Positions 24,133-36,124 of a stretch of DNA of 64,000 nucleotides are shown here, one piece after another. Under the pieces are notes generated by a model that saw only the letters and a program-made list of their open reading frames with translations, was not told the DNA's origin and did no database searches. The stretch comes from Lumbricus terrestris (Eukaryota > Annelida > Clitellata > Crassiclitellata > Lumbricidae). The translations under genes and the position numbers were made by a program. The stretch is from contig OX457036.1 of the NCBI GenBank assembly GCA_949752735.1, positions 98,376,432-98,440,431 on the forward strand, written 5' to 3'. Numbering within the stretch: position 1 is the first letter of the stretch; every line of letters begins with the position of its first letter.

Positions 24133-24286
24133 CAAATCCCCGATAACAGAAGATCGACCACTTAAGCGCTCGTTTTCTTCGCCACCATACGATTTTTCCA
24201 CTTTTCTCTTTTTCCTTTCTCTTTCCGACAGTCCGACGTTTTTCGAATCGAAAGAACAACAACCTCCGTCGACATGACTTCGCCAT
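24133..24286 (-). other. Candidate 5' exon, possibly of the receptor gene
   Basis: On the minus strand an ATG at 24286 opens a 51-codon frame rich in Arg/Lys (starts MAKSCRRRLL) that runs to a consensus donor, G|GTGAGT, at 24133/24132. It ends in phase 1; joining to the upstream acceptor of receptor exon 1 (exon start 13323) would enter the receptor frame four codons before its Met. Promoter motifs lie just upstream. It could equally be a non-coding leader exon or chance. No transcript evidence is available. Confidence 0.3.
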
Positions 24287-24314
24287 CTCTTATTTAATAG
24301 GTTACGCAGTGCGT

Positions 24315-24456
24315 CGCCATCTTGTCTCCTCTGATTGGTCGCCTGCTGGCCTAGTAGGCGGGGCTTACTGCCTAAACCGAGGCTTAGCCAGAAAAATCGT
24401 AAAACGCGCCTCCGATATAAATAGCATTAGTCAACCGATTCTCCGGAACTGACGTC
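24315..24456. promoter_or_regulatory. Compact promoter-like block, possibly bidirectional
   Basis: Motifs cluster within 140 bp: a YY1-like CGCCATCTTG (24315-24324; AAGATGGCG on the minus strand), a reversed CCAAT box (24334-24338), a GC box GGCGGGGC (24357-24364), a plus-strand TATAAATAG (24416-24424) and a CRE core TGACGTC (24450-24456). CCAAT plus YY1 in minus orientation would fire toward the candidate exon at 24286; the TATA box would fire rightward, where no gene is recognised. Confidence 0.4.
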
Positions 24457-24459
24457 GAC

Positions 24460-25088
24460 CAGTGGCGCCGACTGGCGGCCGGGGCCGTGTTTACAACCGA
24501 TGGAGGGATGGATTGAGAAGGGGTCAGTTGGGGGAACAACCAGCGGTGGATGATTTACCTGGAAAAGAGGAGGACGAGGAGTGAGGCGAATGAATGAATA
24601 TCATTAGCAAGGGGTGTGAGAGATATAATATTATGGTCAAAACGCGGTGAATGTAAACAGTACATGGAACCATAATTATTGCGAGTAGAAAAACAACGAA
24701 ACGATGTTAAAAAAACAACGAAACGATACTAAAAAACAACGATGTCGCCAAATACGAGGAACTGAGACGAAGCAACGGAAAGTGGTCCTCAGCTGGAAGA
24801 TTATTGTGACCACATATTTGTATAGCGCCTCTTCCACGAAGACTCGTTAGCGCCAATCTTTGCCTGGAAATCGAGGATCGATGAAAAATGCTTTTCAAGC
24901 GATTTCGTCATGTAGGCTAGGCCTAACAGGCAGCGCATATATAGTAGAAGACACCGTCCTAAGATGCTCTATAATATTATAGGCAACCTATGATTATCGC
25001 AAACAGCTTGAAAGCGACCACAACGACGATTCGAAAATCGTTGACCAAGAACAACTCCAGTTAAGAAGACGAGGACGAGTAATCATAG
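24460..25088. other. No gene; LINE 3'-end relic
   Basis: Around 24795-24860 the motif TTTGTATAGCGCCTCTTCCA and a following AGCGCC recall the hairpin end of the CR1/L2-type LINEs in this window. The remainder is unassigned. Confidence 0.35.
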
Positions 25089-25090
25089 GC

Positions 25091-25145
<55 letters not shown>
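25089..25145. repeat. (AT)n array
   Basis: Pure AT dinucleotide repeat. Confidence 0.9.
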
Positions 25146-25147
<2 letters not shown>

Positions 25148-25194
25148 TCTAGCATGTTAGGTAGTAATCGTCCACACTTACGCAGGAGGGGGAA

Positions 25195-25835
25195 GACCAG
25201 GCAGAATGGGAGGGGAAAGGGCAGGAGAATGAGCAGGAGAAGAAGCAGGAGAAGGGACAGGAGATGGGGCAGGGAAGAGGGCAGGAGAATGGGCAGGAGA
25301 AGGGTCAGGAAGAAGGGTAGGAGAAGGAGAATGGACAGGAGAAGGGGCAGGAGAGGGGACAGGAGATGGGGCAGGGAAGAGGGCAGGAGAATGGGCAGGA
25401 GAAGGGCCAGGAAGAAGGGTAGGAAAAGGAGAATGGACAGGAGAAGGGGCAGGAGAGGGGACAGGAGATGGGGCAGGGAAGAGGGCAGGAGAATGGGCAG
25501 GAGAAGGGCCAGGAAGAAGGGTAGGAAAAGGAGAATGGACAGGAGAAGGGGCAGGAGAGGGGTAGGAGAAGGAGCAGTAGAAGGGACAGGAGAAGGGGCA
25601 GGGAAGAGGGTAGGATAAGGGGCAGGAGAAAGGACAGGAGAAGGAGCAGTAGAAGGGACAGGAGAAGGGGCAGGGAAGAGGGTAGGATAAGGGGCAGGAG
25701 AAGGGACAGGAGAAGGGGCAGGAGAAGGGACAGGAGATGGGGCAGGGAAGAGGGCAGGAGAAGGGACAGGAGATGGGGCAGGGAAGAGGGCAGGAGAAGG
25801 GGCAGGAGAAGGGGCAGGGAAGAGGGCAGGAGGCG
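25195..25835. repeat. G-rich polypurine minisatellite with 102-bp units
   Basis: GGCAGGAGAA-type repeats. The landmark GAGATGGGGCAGGG recurs at 25261, 25363 and 25465 (102-bp spacing), then shorter units continue to about 25830. The open frames on both strands are artefacts of composition. Confidence 0.85.
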
Positions 25836-25971
25836 CATGAGACGGAGACGGAGGGATTTATAAGAAGAGTATGGGAGCAGGTGGAAGAGAACGAGGAGAG
25901 GGAAGGAAGAAGAGGAGAAAGAGGAAGACGAGGAATAACACGAGGTAGAGTGAAAGAAAAAGATAGAGAGA

Positions 25972-26025
25972 GAAAGAGGAGGAGGAGGAGGAGGAGGAGG
26001 AGGAGGAGGAGGAGGAGGAGGAGGG
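25972..26025. repeat. (GAG)n array
   Basis: Pure GAG/GGA trinucleotide repeat. Confidence 0.9.
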
Positions 26026-26029
26026 TATT

Positions 26030-27190
26030 ATGGGTATTGGATGTACTTGCTATAGCTGAGTCGAATCAGGGGCGGTGGGGTGGGGGTGGGTGGGGGGTGG
26101 GGGTAAAACGAAGTGTCTAAGCAGCTATTTTCATTCCTCTCTTGAATCGTCAACTCCTAGGTTTAAAGAATAGCGTAACTAACGACCAGCCGATCTATTT
26201 ATTACACCATAATTGTATTAAATTGAACATCAAATGCAAAATTTAAATAGGAATAAAATTATAAAATGTCTTGTCTTCAATGAATTCATTGTCTGAGATC
26301 CTTTCATTAAGACGGCTTTCAAGCAATTGGATTGGATACAACGCCAGCCAAAGTCGCTTAAATCCATTTGAACCGTGCTATAGAGACAGATGCAATTCCT
26401 TGAAATGGGACAGAATCGGCTGCAGTAGTATATCTATAGACCGGCGTCCTCAAATGTGACGTACGCACCTGTAGATAATAACCAGTGCAGCTAAGTGGAC
26501 CAGATGGTAGTTGGGTCTAGTTATAAGAAAAGAGGAAATGAATAATTTGAGTAATTTGTTTGATGAAAGAATTCATAATCCTATAATTGCGACCTATTAA
26601 CTATTTCATGCTGAAAGTCATTGTGGACAAATAACAATAGAACAGCAATAAAAAGTATCACAATGGATCCGACACGATTACCCTGTCTGTCTGTCTGTCT
26701 GTCTTTCTGTCTGTCGTCATGCATTCCGATCGGAGCCCAGAACGCAAAGCCAGAAGGAAACATAGCGGAACATACACACAGATACGCAGACGCCCATGCA
26801 GACGGACAACCGTGAGAGTGGTGCGTGTCCTTGAGCGGTACACGGAGGGTGTCGTAACTGTTCCCAGAGCCTCATGAATATGCATGAGGTGGGCGGGGCT
26901 CGACTGAGTCACGCCTGCACACGCCACGCGCCGTTTGCTGAAGATATTATGAAGACTGTCTCTCTGCCTCTCTGTCATTCTCAGTGACGGTGCAGTCTGT
27001 GCTCCTGTCTGTATGTCTGTCCGTCTGTCTGCCTGCCTGTCTGTCTCTGTCTGCCTCGAAAGAACGCGATCGATGGTATTGTCATAAAATAAAGGCTAAT
27101 CAGATTAAGCATCAATAAACCAGGAGCAGTGAAGACGATGAAAGTGTCATGACACCACCACGACCACCACCACCGCCACCACCACCACCA
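26030..27190. other. No gene; regulatory-like motif cluster near 26.9 kb
   Basis: Mostly single-copy with short TGTC runs. At 26870-26911 lie a 7-bp-arm palindrome CCTCATG...CATGAGG (26870-26889), a GC box GGGCGGGGC (26891-26899) and an AP-1 site TGAGTCA (26905-26911). No flanking exon is identified. Confidence 0.3.
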
Positions 27191-27191
27191 C

Positions 27192-27473
27192 CAGGAGCGG
27201 ATCTAGGGTGCCAATCCGGCCATGCCGTCCCCCCATTTAGAAGCTTTTTTTACCAGCTTAGTTGAACAGTGTGGCTCGGAAAGTTGATGTGCCCCCCCAT
27301 GAGCAGTTTCGTAGGCCTCCCCACGCCCGGGATAGCATGGTATCTTTTCTTGAGAATTCGACAAATGACTAAAAAGAAGTCATCAGATTTTTTGGTGACC
27401 AAGACGAAATTTTTACCCTGTCCCCAAAACCCACAATTTTGGCCCCCCATCGAAAATTTCTGTATAGCTCTTA
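27192..27473. mobile_element. Diverged hAT-like MITE
   Basis: Same family as 39698-40033: it starts CAGGAGCGGATCTAGGG, shares GCCAATCCGGCCATG, the GACTAAAAAGAAGTCATC segment and TTTTGGCCCCCC, and ends CTGTATAGCTCTTA. ACCACCAC flanks both sides and would be the 8-bp duplication, but the site is an (ACC)n tract, so this is not independent proof. Confidence 0.7.
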
Positions 27474-27639
27474 ACCACCACCACCCCGACCCCACCCCCA
27501 CCCCCCCCACCACCACCACCACCATTGATTTGTGTATCATTGTCATATTAAAATCGGATTAAAATTTCTGATGATCGACTGGCATGGATTAAGCAACTTC
27601 GTTCACTCTATGAAGTCTGAACATTGGGAAAAGCTGGTC

Positions 27640-28940
27640 TTACAAAATGAAAAAAAAACTATATGCACCTGTGGTCATCAGTTTCGGTCGGGTCTCCTCG
27701 GCCGTCCTTCTCGTTCCACTGAAACTCAATCCTTCACTGCAGATGAATTTCAAGAAATGCTTACAACCAAGATCGACCGACTTCGCGACTCGACAACAGT
27801 ACTGATGCTCTTCCACCGACATTCTCATCAACGTCTACTATTATTTGATAGCTTCCGTACCAGCTCGAAATTGGAACTTCGTCTAGTACTGAAGTCTGCT
27901 AATCTTAAATCATGTGAACTAGACCCATTACACCCTTTTGTTATAAGTGACATGTTAGATGACCTTGCTCCCTTTTTGGTTTATCTCTTTAATAGGTCAC
28001 TAGCTGAAGGCTGTATCCCATCCTCTCAAAAACGTGCTCTTGTCTTTCCTTCACTCAAAAAGACTAACCTTGATACTAACCTCTGTCAAGACTACCGACC
28101 TATCTCCAATCTATCCTTCTTATCCAAGACTCTTGAGCGCCTATTATAGTTTCCCTCCAGCTCCTCCCCTATCTTGAACAGTCTGGTCTTTTTCCTCCAA
28201 ATCAATCTGGCTTTAGGGCTCATCACTCAACGGACACTCCTCTCTTCTCTCTGAAATATATTCTGTTGTCGACAGGTCTGAACTCTCCCTCCTGGCTCTT
28301 TACGATGTTTCTGCAGCTTTCTACATGGTCGACCACAATATTCTTCTCCAGCGTCTTGACACTTCTTATGGATTACAGGGCCTGCATGCCCCTCTGCTGG
28401 TTCCGATCATATTTGTCTGACCGTATCCACATGGTTATCTCGGGTGATTCCAGAACTAAATGGATCCCTATTAAACTGGGAGTTCCTCAGGGCTTTACCC
28501 TGGGTCCCCTGCACTTTATTCTATATACGGCCGCCATCTCCTCTCTTTTCCCACTCTCTGGAACAACCGGTCATCTCTTTGCAGATGATGTGCAAGCATA
28601 TGTCCATGGGTCTCCTTCAACCCAGCTACTCTTAGTTCGACGCATTCAGTCTTTCTCGCATTCCCTAGTCCCTACACTCCTGGATGTCATCAAATCGTCT
28701 CTCTCTTAATGCCTACAAAAAACAGTGTATTTTTGGTTTGACACACCTCAGCAGCTTTTGAAAATTTAGTTTGTTCTCCTCTCTGAATCATTTCTTCACT
28801 ACACTTTTTCCTCGACTGCTCGTGATCTGGGTGTTACATTAGATAGTTCCCTTTCATTTAAAGACCATATATCTAATCTTCATTTAAAGACCATTTATCT
28901 AATCTTCATTTAAAGACCATAATTATATCTAATCCGGTCA
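27640..28940 (+). pseudogene. Decayed CR1/L2-type LINE reverse transcriptase
   Basis: Plus-strand remains of the same family as 55032-56279. The piece to 28149 has SCELDPLHPFVISD, SSQKRALVFPSLKK and DYRPISNLSFLSKTLERLL. After frame breaks, 28150-28300 carries NQSGFRAHHSTDT-like sequence, and 28370-28640 has WFRSYLSDRIHMVISGDSR, GVPQGFTLGPLHFILYTA and the catalytic HLFADDVQAYVHG. Beyond 28740 only fragments remain (DLGVTLDSSLSF-like at 28825), and a 24-bp stretch (CATTTAAAGACCAT) is triplicated near 28855-28925. Multiple stops and shifts; not functional. Confidence 0.75.
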
Positions 28941-29084
28941 TTGAGCTAAACAGAGGACCCCATCACATGGATGCCTTCAGCTCAAAGGTCTTTGGCCACT
29001 CCTGCAGGGTCGGATGCGCTACTGCAAGTATATAGCGGTCAGATGAAACTATGCATCCTCGTTAGATCATCTACAAATTTCAAA

Positions 29085-29345
29085 AGTAAAGGAGGATAAG
29101 ATGAGGACAATGAAAAGAGGACAAGCTGAGGACGAGATGAAGACGGAAGGGAGAGGGCAAGAGGAGGGCAGGAGGAGAGCAAAATGAAGGACAAGATAAG
29201 TAAAAAAAGAAGAGGACAAAATGAGGACAAGACGAAGACAAAAAAGGGAACAAAAGGTGACAATGGGAAAAGACAAAAGGACAAGTGGAGGACAGGAGAG
29301 GGACAAGAGGAGGAAAAGTGAAGAATAAGGAAGTAGAGGATAGCA
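29085..29345. repeat. Degenerate GAGGACAA purine repeat
   Basis: Loose repeats of GAGGACAAG/GATGAGGAC. Antisense Ser/Leu/Pro frames are artefacts. Confidence 0.6.
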
Positions 29346-31496
29346 CATCATAACAAGATGGCGAAACAGAGATTATTGTCCGTATATCGAACTTCTCATA
29401 AATATTTTCGTTTGTCTTGATGTCACCAAAATGATCATCGCTTCGGTTGATCGGTCCGTCGTGTGTGCTGTGTACGGACACGGATGATTGCGTTCTGCCG
29501 GGTGAATCATGCGTGACGTCTGACCTCTTTGCCTGTGGGACCTGTATTCCTCCCTCTCTCTCTGTTTGTCCGTTTCGATCTCTGTTGTCTGATCATGTCT
29601 AGAGCTGCAAATCAACGACTTGACGAACTTTGTCGACAACACGATTCATTCACGAAATGAACTGACTCTAAAGAAATCTGATGTTTACAGTTAGAGACTC
29701 AGTCTACGCCTGCAGTCGTCAATCTATAGATGGGACTCATCATAGACTGATAGATAGGTAGGCTAGTCACTGATCAGGAAGACAGACACGCGGCTATAGA
29801 CAGATAACAGTACTGTATGCTCATAAAAAAGCTAGACAACGAGGAAGCTAGAAGACCAGCAACACATACAGGAGACATATATATATATATATACAGTGTA
29901 TATATAATATACATATATATATATATATTATTCATAGTTATTTCGGCTGTGCATACATTGAACAAGTGGGTGGAGGATAGACGGACATGCTGTTGACCTG
30001 GAGACGTACTGTATAGGCCTACCTCACTAGATGGCCAACGGAGCGATGAACATGGAGACAATGTGACAGACATGCAGACAGACACACAGACACATGCAGG
30101 CAGACATGCAGACAGACAGACAGGCATGCAGACACGCAGACAAACAGATGTCTGTTGCTGTCTGGTCGTCGTCGTCGAATCTTCTTCTTCTATCGATCGA
30201 CGTCGAATGATCGAATGAATCGATCGTTGAAATCATTTCATCTGCAGATCGATCGATGTCGAACGGAAACAGAATAGACGGACACTCAGAGATAGAGGCT
30301 GCAGAGACAGGCAGGCAGGCAGACGGACGGACGGACAGACAGAGACAGAGACCGAGACAGACAGAGACAGAAATTCATGTGAATAAAAATTTTAATTTAC
30401 TATTTGATTGTTGTCTTTGACAATCTTCTTTCCATGTTTGTCTTTTAAGCAGCGTGTTGTAAGTAGTGGATCAACTACGTCACTCAAACGATGTTGTCCC
30501 AAGGGTGACATGTAAATGAACTGGTTTACTGATGCTATATGTTTACAAGGTCGTCTACCTTGCCCCACCATGCCCCGCCCCACGATGAAGGACCCGTAGT
30601 AGACAGAATCGAAACAAAACGTGCAAAGTGATCATTCAACAAACCATAAGCATCGACCCCAATGATTCCCCGATGGTTGGTTGATTGGTTGGTGACCGAT
30701 TTCAATCGTCGATGACCTGCTGCAGACCCGGATGTCCTCCAATCGGTTGAGTCTGAACCCGGAAGTTACTTAATACATAATTTCTCAAATATTTCTCAAA
30801 TTAAATTCATACAAATTTGCGTAGACTTATTTATCTACCAGAACGACAGCAAAGTACCTCCTACTTTTCACCCTACTTCAGCCCACTCAAACGTTACAAC
30901 GTGACCACGCAGAATCAATAGAGATTAGAGAATTTCGCTATACAAGCAATACAAGCATAATAATTTATTTGCTAGAACTAACTCTCACTCGTAAGTTATC
31001 CGTCAACTATAGGCCAACCAGGGATCTTGCAATTTGGGCATGCACGAACAGATAGTCTATTGGCAATGATGTGCAGCCACACGCCTTGGAACGCCAGGTT
31101 CATTCAAGCGGAACAGAAATTTTAGAAAATGTCGTGTAACCCCCCCCACCCCGAGGGTGGCGATTGTAATAGAATACATGCAAAAGAATAAATAAGCGCC
31201 TTGCATCGAGAGCCAAGAGGTTAAATAATTCAGTTCCTGTTGAACTTGTTGTCATCTTTTATTGCTCTAACATGTCAACTAACTGAGTTTTGTCATTTTG
31301 AATTTGAAACACGAATTTTATAAAGTGCAGGCAGGAAATTATTTTTCTGATTGCTTCAATAAATAATACTTTTTTTATTGTCTTTTCGATTTTTCGCGGT
31401 AATCTGAATTTTTCGACACCTCTAAGTTTGTTTTTTCACCATTCCCAAAATTCGAAATTTCAAGGTTTATTTTACTAAAAAATTACAAAGTTCAGC
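29346..31496. other. No gene seen; scattered microsatellites
   Basis: Includes AT runs (29876-29930), GACA/CAGACA clusters (30060-30145, 30300-30375) and a GATC/TCGA-rich patch (30190-30260). Otherwise single-copy without recognisable coding. Confidence 0.4.
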
Positions 31497-31504
31497 GTGA
31501 TGAA

Positions 31505-31646
31505 CAGGGTGAGAATTGCCGGGGGCTGGGGGTTTCAACCCCCCCAGTCTTTCTTAGTGTCCCATAGTAAACTCTGTTTTTCACACCCCAATTCCAAGTT
31601 TATCATAGGCCAACCCCCCAGTTATTTTTCCACAACTCTCACACTG
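31505..31646. mobile_element. 142-bp hAT-like MITE, copy 1
   Basis: Inverted ends CAGGGTGAGAATTG and CAACTCTCACACTG with a perfect 8-bp duplication GTGATGAA (31497-31504, 31647-31654). The interior has a short GGGGGTTTCAACCCCCC hairpin. Same length and sequence as the copy at 59238-59379. Confidence 0.85.
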
Positions 31647-31654
31647 GTGATGAA

Positions 31655-32568
31655 CATCAATCTATCTATCACATTATTGTGTTGCTGTTGTGAGTGGGGA
31701 CTCTGTCACGCGACACCGTTAACTAATCGTCAATATAATAATATGATCTATATAATTATGCCAACGATCATATACTCTAAGAGTTATGGGAGGTCCGCTG
31801 CATTATTTTCTCGCTTACAAAGACTAATCAGCAATTGACGGAAATTTACACTGACTGTCCTTTCAGGGAAGACTGGAAGTTGAATCAAATTTAATGGGAA
31901 AACGCACCTAAAAAATTACTGTTTGCTTACGCACGGGTTCCCCTGAAGACGGGGGGGGCGCCGCCATGGCAGACCTGGCATACTAGTTAACCCGGCCCTG
32001 CTACTACCTTCCATCATTCCATGAAATTATTAGCTCTTACCAACCGTGGCAGCATCCATCAGAAACTAATTCCTCTTCGTTTTCCATCTTTCCTCTAACG
32101 ATGAAGATGGAGACATCTGGTGAATAGATGGCGAATAGATGGCCCTCTGGCGAATGAATTTCAAACATAAACCAGTGTCTTATTCTCAATCAAAAGTTCA
32201 CCAACAGGTTAGTTGCAACTTGCAACTTGTTGCAAGGGTATGTGGAATGTTCGTGAGCATTATCTCTAGATTTTTATAGCGGTCGATTTGAGCTGCATTG
32301 TGTGAACCAACTTGACTTTCACAAGCGGAACAATTTCAGTGGAAGACTTCCATGGAAAGAGTCCAAGTTAGCAGTAAATCTCTACTGCACTGCTCAAAAG
32401 CAAAGCGCTGGGCCCCGGTTTAATCACGAGCGCTGTGTCATGTCATCGGCGTTGTACAGAGACGCAGAGGGAGTACGAGAAGAAGTAGGGCCTACTGGGA
32501 GAGACAGAGTGTCAATTAATAAGACTGAAATAGATAGCCAGACAAATAGACACACACGCAGACATATA
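31655..32568. other. No gene; small LINE 3'-end relic
   Basis: At 32395-32450, AAGCGCTGGGCCCCGGTTTAATCACGAGCGCT resembles the 3' region of the LINE at 4515-7731 (4570-4605). Nothing else recognised. Confidence 0.35.
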
Positions 32569-33571
32569 CACGGTGAACGGAAAAAAACCGAACCTCTACT
32601 ATTGCTGCAATGATTGATGTAAAAGTAGGAATTTCGAAATGAAATTTTACAGGCTTATAGACAATTCATATTTACACATCATGGCCAGATTTGATCAAAA
32701 TATTTCAAACAGAACAAAAGTTATATCACTTTTAGTGAGGCCACCCACAGTTTTTTCACGATTCAAAAACGCGACGCAAAATTGACGACTAAATTGACGC
32801 CTAATTTGTTAACTCCAATGCGCCCATCAATTCTCTTACCGCTCTTGGTTTTCTTTGCAGATTGTGATATTTCGTCAGCGTAGCTCTACGCAATTGATTA
32901 TCAATCCATCGGGTTCAAATCCGAAGATTTAGGGCCAATGGCTTTCTCAATGAAACCAGAACAAACGAGTCGATCTCCTTTCATTCACGTCAAATCTCTT
33001 GACTCTCAGCTCAACTCTTAATCTTTGCTCTCACTTTTTATCAGAGTAGACGTTGCTCATAGGATCTTGCTCAAGAGGCGTCTGAATACATATTTTGTCT
33101 GTCATTGACACCTTCGCCATTTTCATTTTTAAAAAAATTTGAATTGCATTGATTAATAAAAAAATTAATAATCTGACAGAACCCTTATTTACCAACTTGA
33201 TTGTCATCTTGCTAAGTGACTTTTCAGTGACGTGCAGTTACGCTGGTACCCTGTATCTTTTTAAATAGTAATAATAATGATCGTCTGGCAATATGAAGGC
33301 TATTTGATAACAATTATTTGAGATGAGACTTAATAAAATCGTGTCTTTGCTACTTTTTGCTGCGTTACGTCTTTGAATCGTCAAAAAACGGTGGGTGGCC
33401 TCACTAAAAGTGATATAACTTTTGTTCTGTTTGAAATATTTTGATGAAATCTGGCCATGATGTGTAAATATAAATTGTCTATAAGCCTGTAAAATTTCAC
33501 TTCGAAATTCCTACTTTTACATCAATTATTGCAGCAATAATATACAGGTTCGGTTTTTTCCGTTCACCGTG
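32569..33571. mobile_element. 1,003-bp TA-flanked element with roughly 205-bp TIRs
   Basis: Ends CACGGTGAACGG / CCGTTCACCGTG. The left arm (32569 to about 32775) is matched by the right arm (about 33368-33571) in inverted orientation with few mismatches, including GTAAAAGTAGGAATTTCGAA and GTGGGTGGCCTCACTAAAAG. TA dinucleotides flank both sides (32567-32568, 33572-33573), fitting Tc1/mariner-like or foldback elements. The interior has no coding frame, so it is non-autonomous. Confidence 0.75.
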
Positions 33572-33574
33572 TAC

Positions 33575-34262
33575 ATACATTAGACGGACGGACGGACGGA
33601 CGGACATGCAGATTAAGAGCGGAAGTAGATACCTGAACAGCAGAAGCAGACTACTGAACACTTATGCATTAAGTGGCCGACACCAGAAAGCAGAAAGAAA
33701 GGAAGCCTGTGCTTCATTTTATTGTTTCGTGTAATAGACACTTGAAAAACGCCCAAGTAGACCTACTCGCTCTCATTATAGACTTATATGTATAGCAGCT
33801 CTGCGCATTAAGCCAACAGCAACTGCGTCAAGTCATTCAAAGAACATAAATTTTCAAAGTGCTGAGCAAGTTCAGATCGACAGGAAGTCACATATAGTCA
33901 CTCAGGAGATGTACACGTATAGGCCTATATAATGGTGTATATATATATAGTCACTTTCGCTATTGATGGACATTGTGTCTATATAAAGCAGAGTCCTCTG
34001 TTTGTATGTATGTGTGCTCTCCCAAGAAAGGCTCTGAAACGGCTGAGTTTCGGTTGACTTTAAAAAAATTATTTATATAGATAATATATGTATTTAATAT
34101 ATGCATATAATATATGCATAGCCTATAGGATCTCGCCTCATCATATCGGACCACAGTCTCCTCAGTCCATGCATCCAACTCTCTTCCTGCTATAAAAGAC
34201 CCCTGCCTACAAAAATGGCACCGATATCTGGAACAAATTTCATCATATATGGTCATGTATAA

Positions 34263-34297
<35 letters not shown>

Positions 34298-34600
34298 CTA
34301 TATATATAAACAAATAAACTTCTTTGGTTTCCTGAGCGAAAGCAACGTAAGTGTATGGATGAAGTCCAAACGCTTCCCGCCCTTCCCCCGACCCCCCCTC
34401 CACCCCCCGACCTTCATCACTGTCGTCAGAGGACTTGTCTGGTCAAATGTTACACACAGACCCTCGATTTCATCGAGGTATCAAAGCACCTGGTCACAAG
34501 AAGATGCCGGTCCTTCTTTCGAAAGAGACGTTTGCATAGAAATAATAATTATATATACGATGCAGGGTTATATATCATGTATACAAGTATACATGGCCTA
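33575..34600. other. No gene seen
   Basis: Short (GGAC)n run (33584-33604), AT repeats (34265-34310), otherwise single-copy AT-rich sequence. Confidence 0.4.
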
Positions 34601-34639
34601 TAGATATAAGCACGATAGAGCGAAGAACAGATAGATCGA

Positions 34640-35165
34640 CAGATTGACGTATAGCTAGATAGACAGAAGAAGAAAGAAAGACATATAGATAAATAGAAGA
34701 CAGACAAAGAGAGACGCACACAGACAGAGAGATTAGAGAGACAGAGAGACAGAGAAAAGAGTGACAGACAGACAGGTTGACAGACAGAAAGACAGAGAGC
34801 ACAGAGATAGATAGACAGACAGAGAGTGACAGGCCCAGACAGAGAGATTAGAGAGACAGAGAGACAGAGAAAAGAGTGACAGACAGACAGACAGGCAGAC
34901 AGACAGATAGACAGACAGACAGGCAGGCAGGCAGAGAGACAGAGATAGATAGACAGACAAAGAGTGACAGAGGCAGAGAGAGAAGATAGAGAGACAGTCA
35001 GGCAGGAAGGCAGACAGAGAGAGAGAGAGAGAGGCAGAGAGAGATTGACAGACAGAGAGTGACAGAGGCAGAGAGACAGGCAGGCAGACACAGAGAGACA
35101 GACAGAGAAAGAGAAGAGAGAAAAGAGAGAGACAGGCAGAGACAGAGACAGAAAGACAGAGGTTG
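34640..35165. repeat. Degenerate GACA/GAGA purine-rich repeat
   Basis: Long irregular mixture of GACA, GAGA and GGCA tetranucleotides, including a partly duplicated block (34715-34770 and 34835-34890). Antisense Ser/Leu/Cys frames are artefacts. Confidence 0.75.
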
Positions 35166-35514
35166 AAGGTTCTATTCCTCCTTCAGTTGATCAAACATCG
35201 CCTTCTCCTTCCTTCCTTCCTCCTTCTCTTTCCATTGACTTAATTAATCATCCGCCGACGTTTTCTCGTTTCGTCATCAGCTCTTCCTTCATCTGATATC
35301 CTTCTCTTCATCTACGGCCTTTCATCTTCGCCTCACCCCTCCCATCCCAACCAAACCAAAGCCACCCCCACCCCTCTTCTGCGAATGGGGGTGGGTTGGT
35401 GGGGAGAGGGGGGAGGGTCACCGGTGACCTTGCGTCGTCATCGTCTGTCTTCAATTCTGACCTAAATCCAATATTTGCAGAGCGACAGCATTTGACCAAC
35501 CACACGTATCTTTC

Positions 35515-35815
35515 CCTCTGTCTATCTGTCTGTCTGTCTGTCTGTCTTCAATCTCTGTTAATATGTCTGTCTTCAATCTCTGTTAATATGTCTGTCTGTC
35601 TGTCTGTCTGTCTGTCTTCAATCTCTGTTAATATGTCTGTCTTCAATCTCTGTTAATATGTCTGTCTGTCTGTCTTCAATCTCTGTTAATATTGCTGTCT
35701 GTCTGTCTTCAATCTCTGTTAATATTGCTGTCTGTCTGTCTGTCTGTCTTCAATCTCTGTTAATATGTCTGTCTGCCTGTCTGTCTGTCTGTCTCTGTGT
35801 CTGTCTGTCTCTCTC
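35515..35815. repeat. (TGTC)n with interspersed 27-bp TTCAATCTCTGTTAATA units
   Basis: Seven copies of TTCAATCTCTGTTAATATG or the ATTG variant alternate with TGTC runs of differing length, a mixed minisatellite/microsatellite. Confidence 0.85.
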
Positions 35816-35929
35816 CTTTCAGGTCGACCGTGAACCACAGACGACAGTTGATTGATGCTATGAATCGAAGCCATGGAGACCTTGCTTTGAAGGTTTAATG
35901 CAGCCAAAGAAGCAAACGCGTATACAGAC

Positions 35930-36067
35930 AGACAGACGGACGGACGGACGGACGGACGGACGGACGGACGGACGGACGGACGGACGGACGGACGGACGGA
36001 CGGACGGACGGACGGACGGACGGACGGACAGATAGATATAAATAACAACAACAACAACAACAACAAC

Positions 36068-36123
<56 letters not shown>
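35930..36123. repeat. (GGAC)n, (AAC)n and (AAT)n compound array
   Basis: About 23 CGGA units (35936-36027), then AAC repeats (36042-36068) and AAT repeats (36069-36123). The AAT part directly abuts the 5' end of the RT element at 36124. Confidence 0.95.

Positions 36124-36124
<1 letters not shown>

Noticed and set aside
32875..32945. tRNA gene (B-box-like GGGTTCAAATCC)
   Set aside because: No acceptor stem or proper A box. It lies inside a TIR element and does not fold as a tRNA.
35515..35815. CRISPR-like alternation of a 17-20-base repeat with variable runs
   Set aside because: The intervening sequence is only TGTC microsatellite of variable length, not unique spacers.
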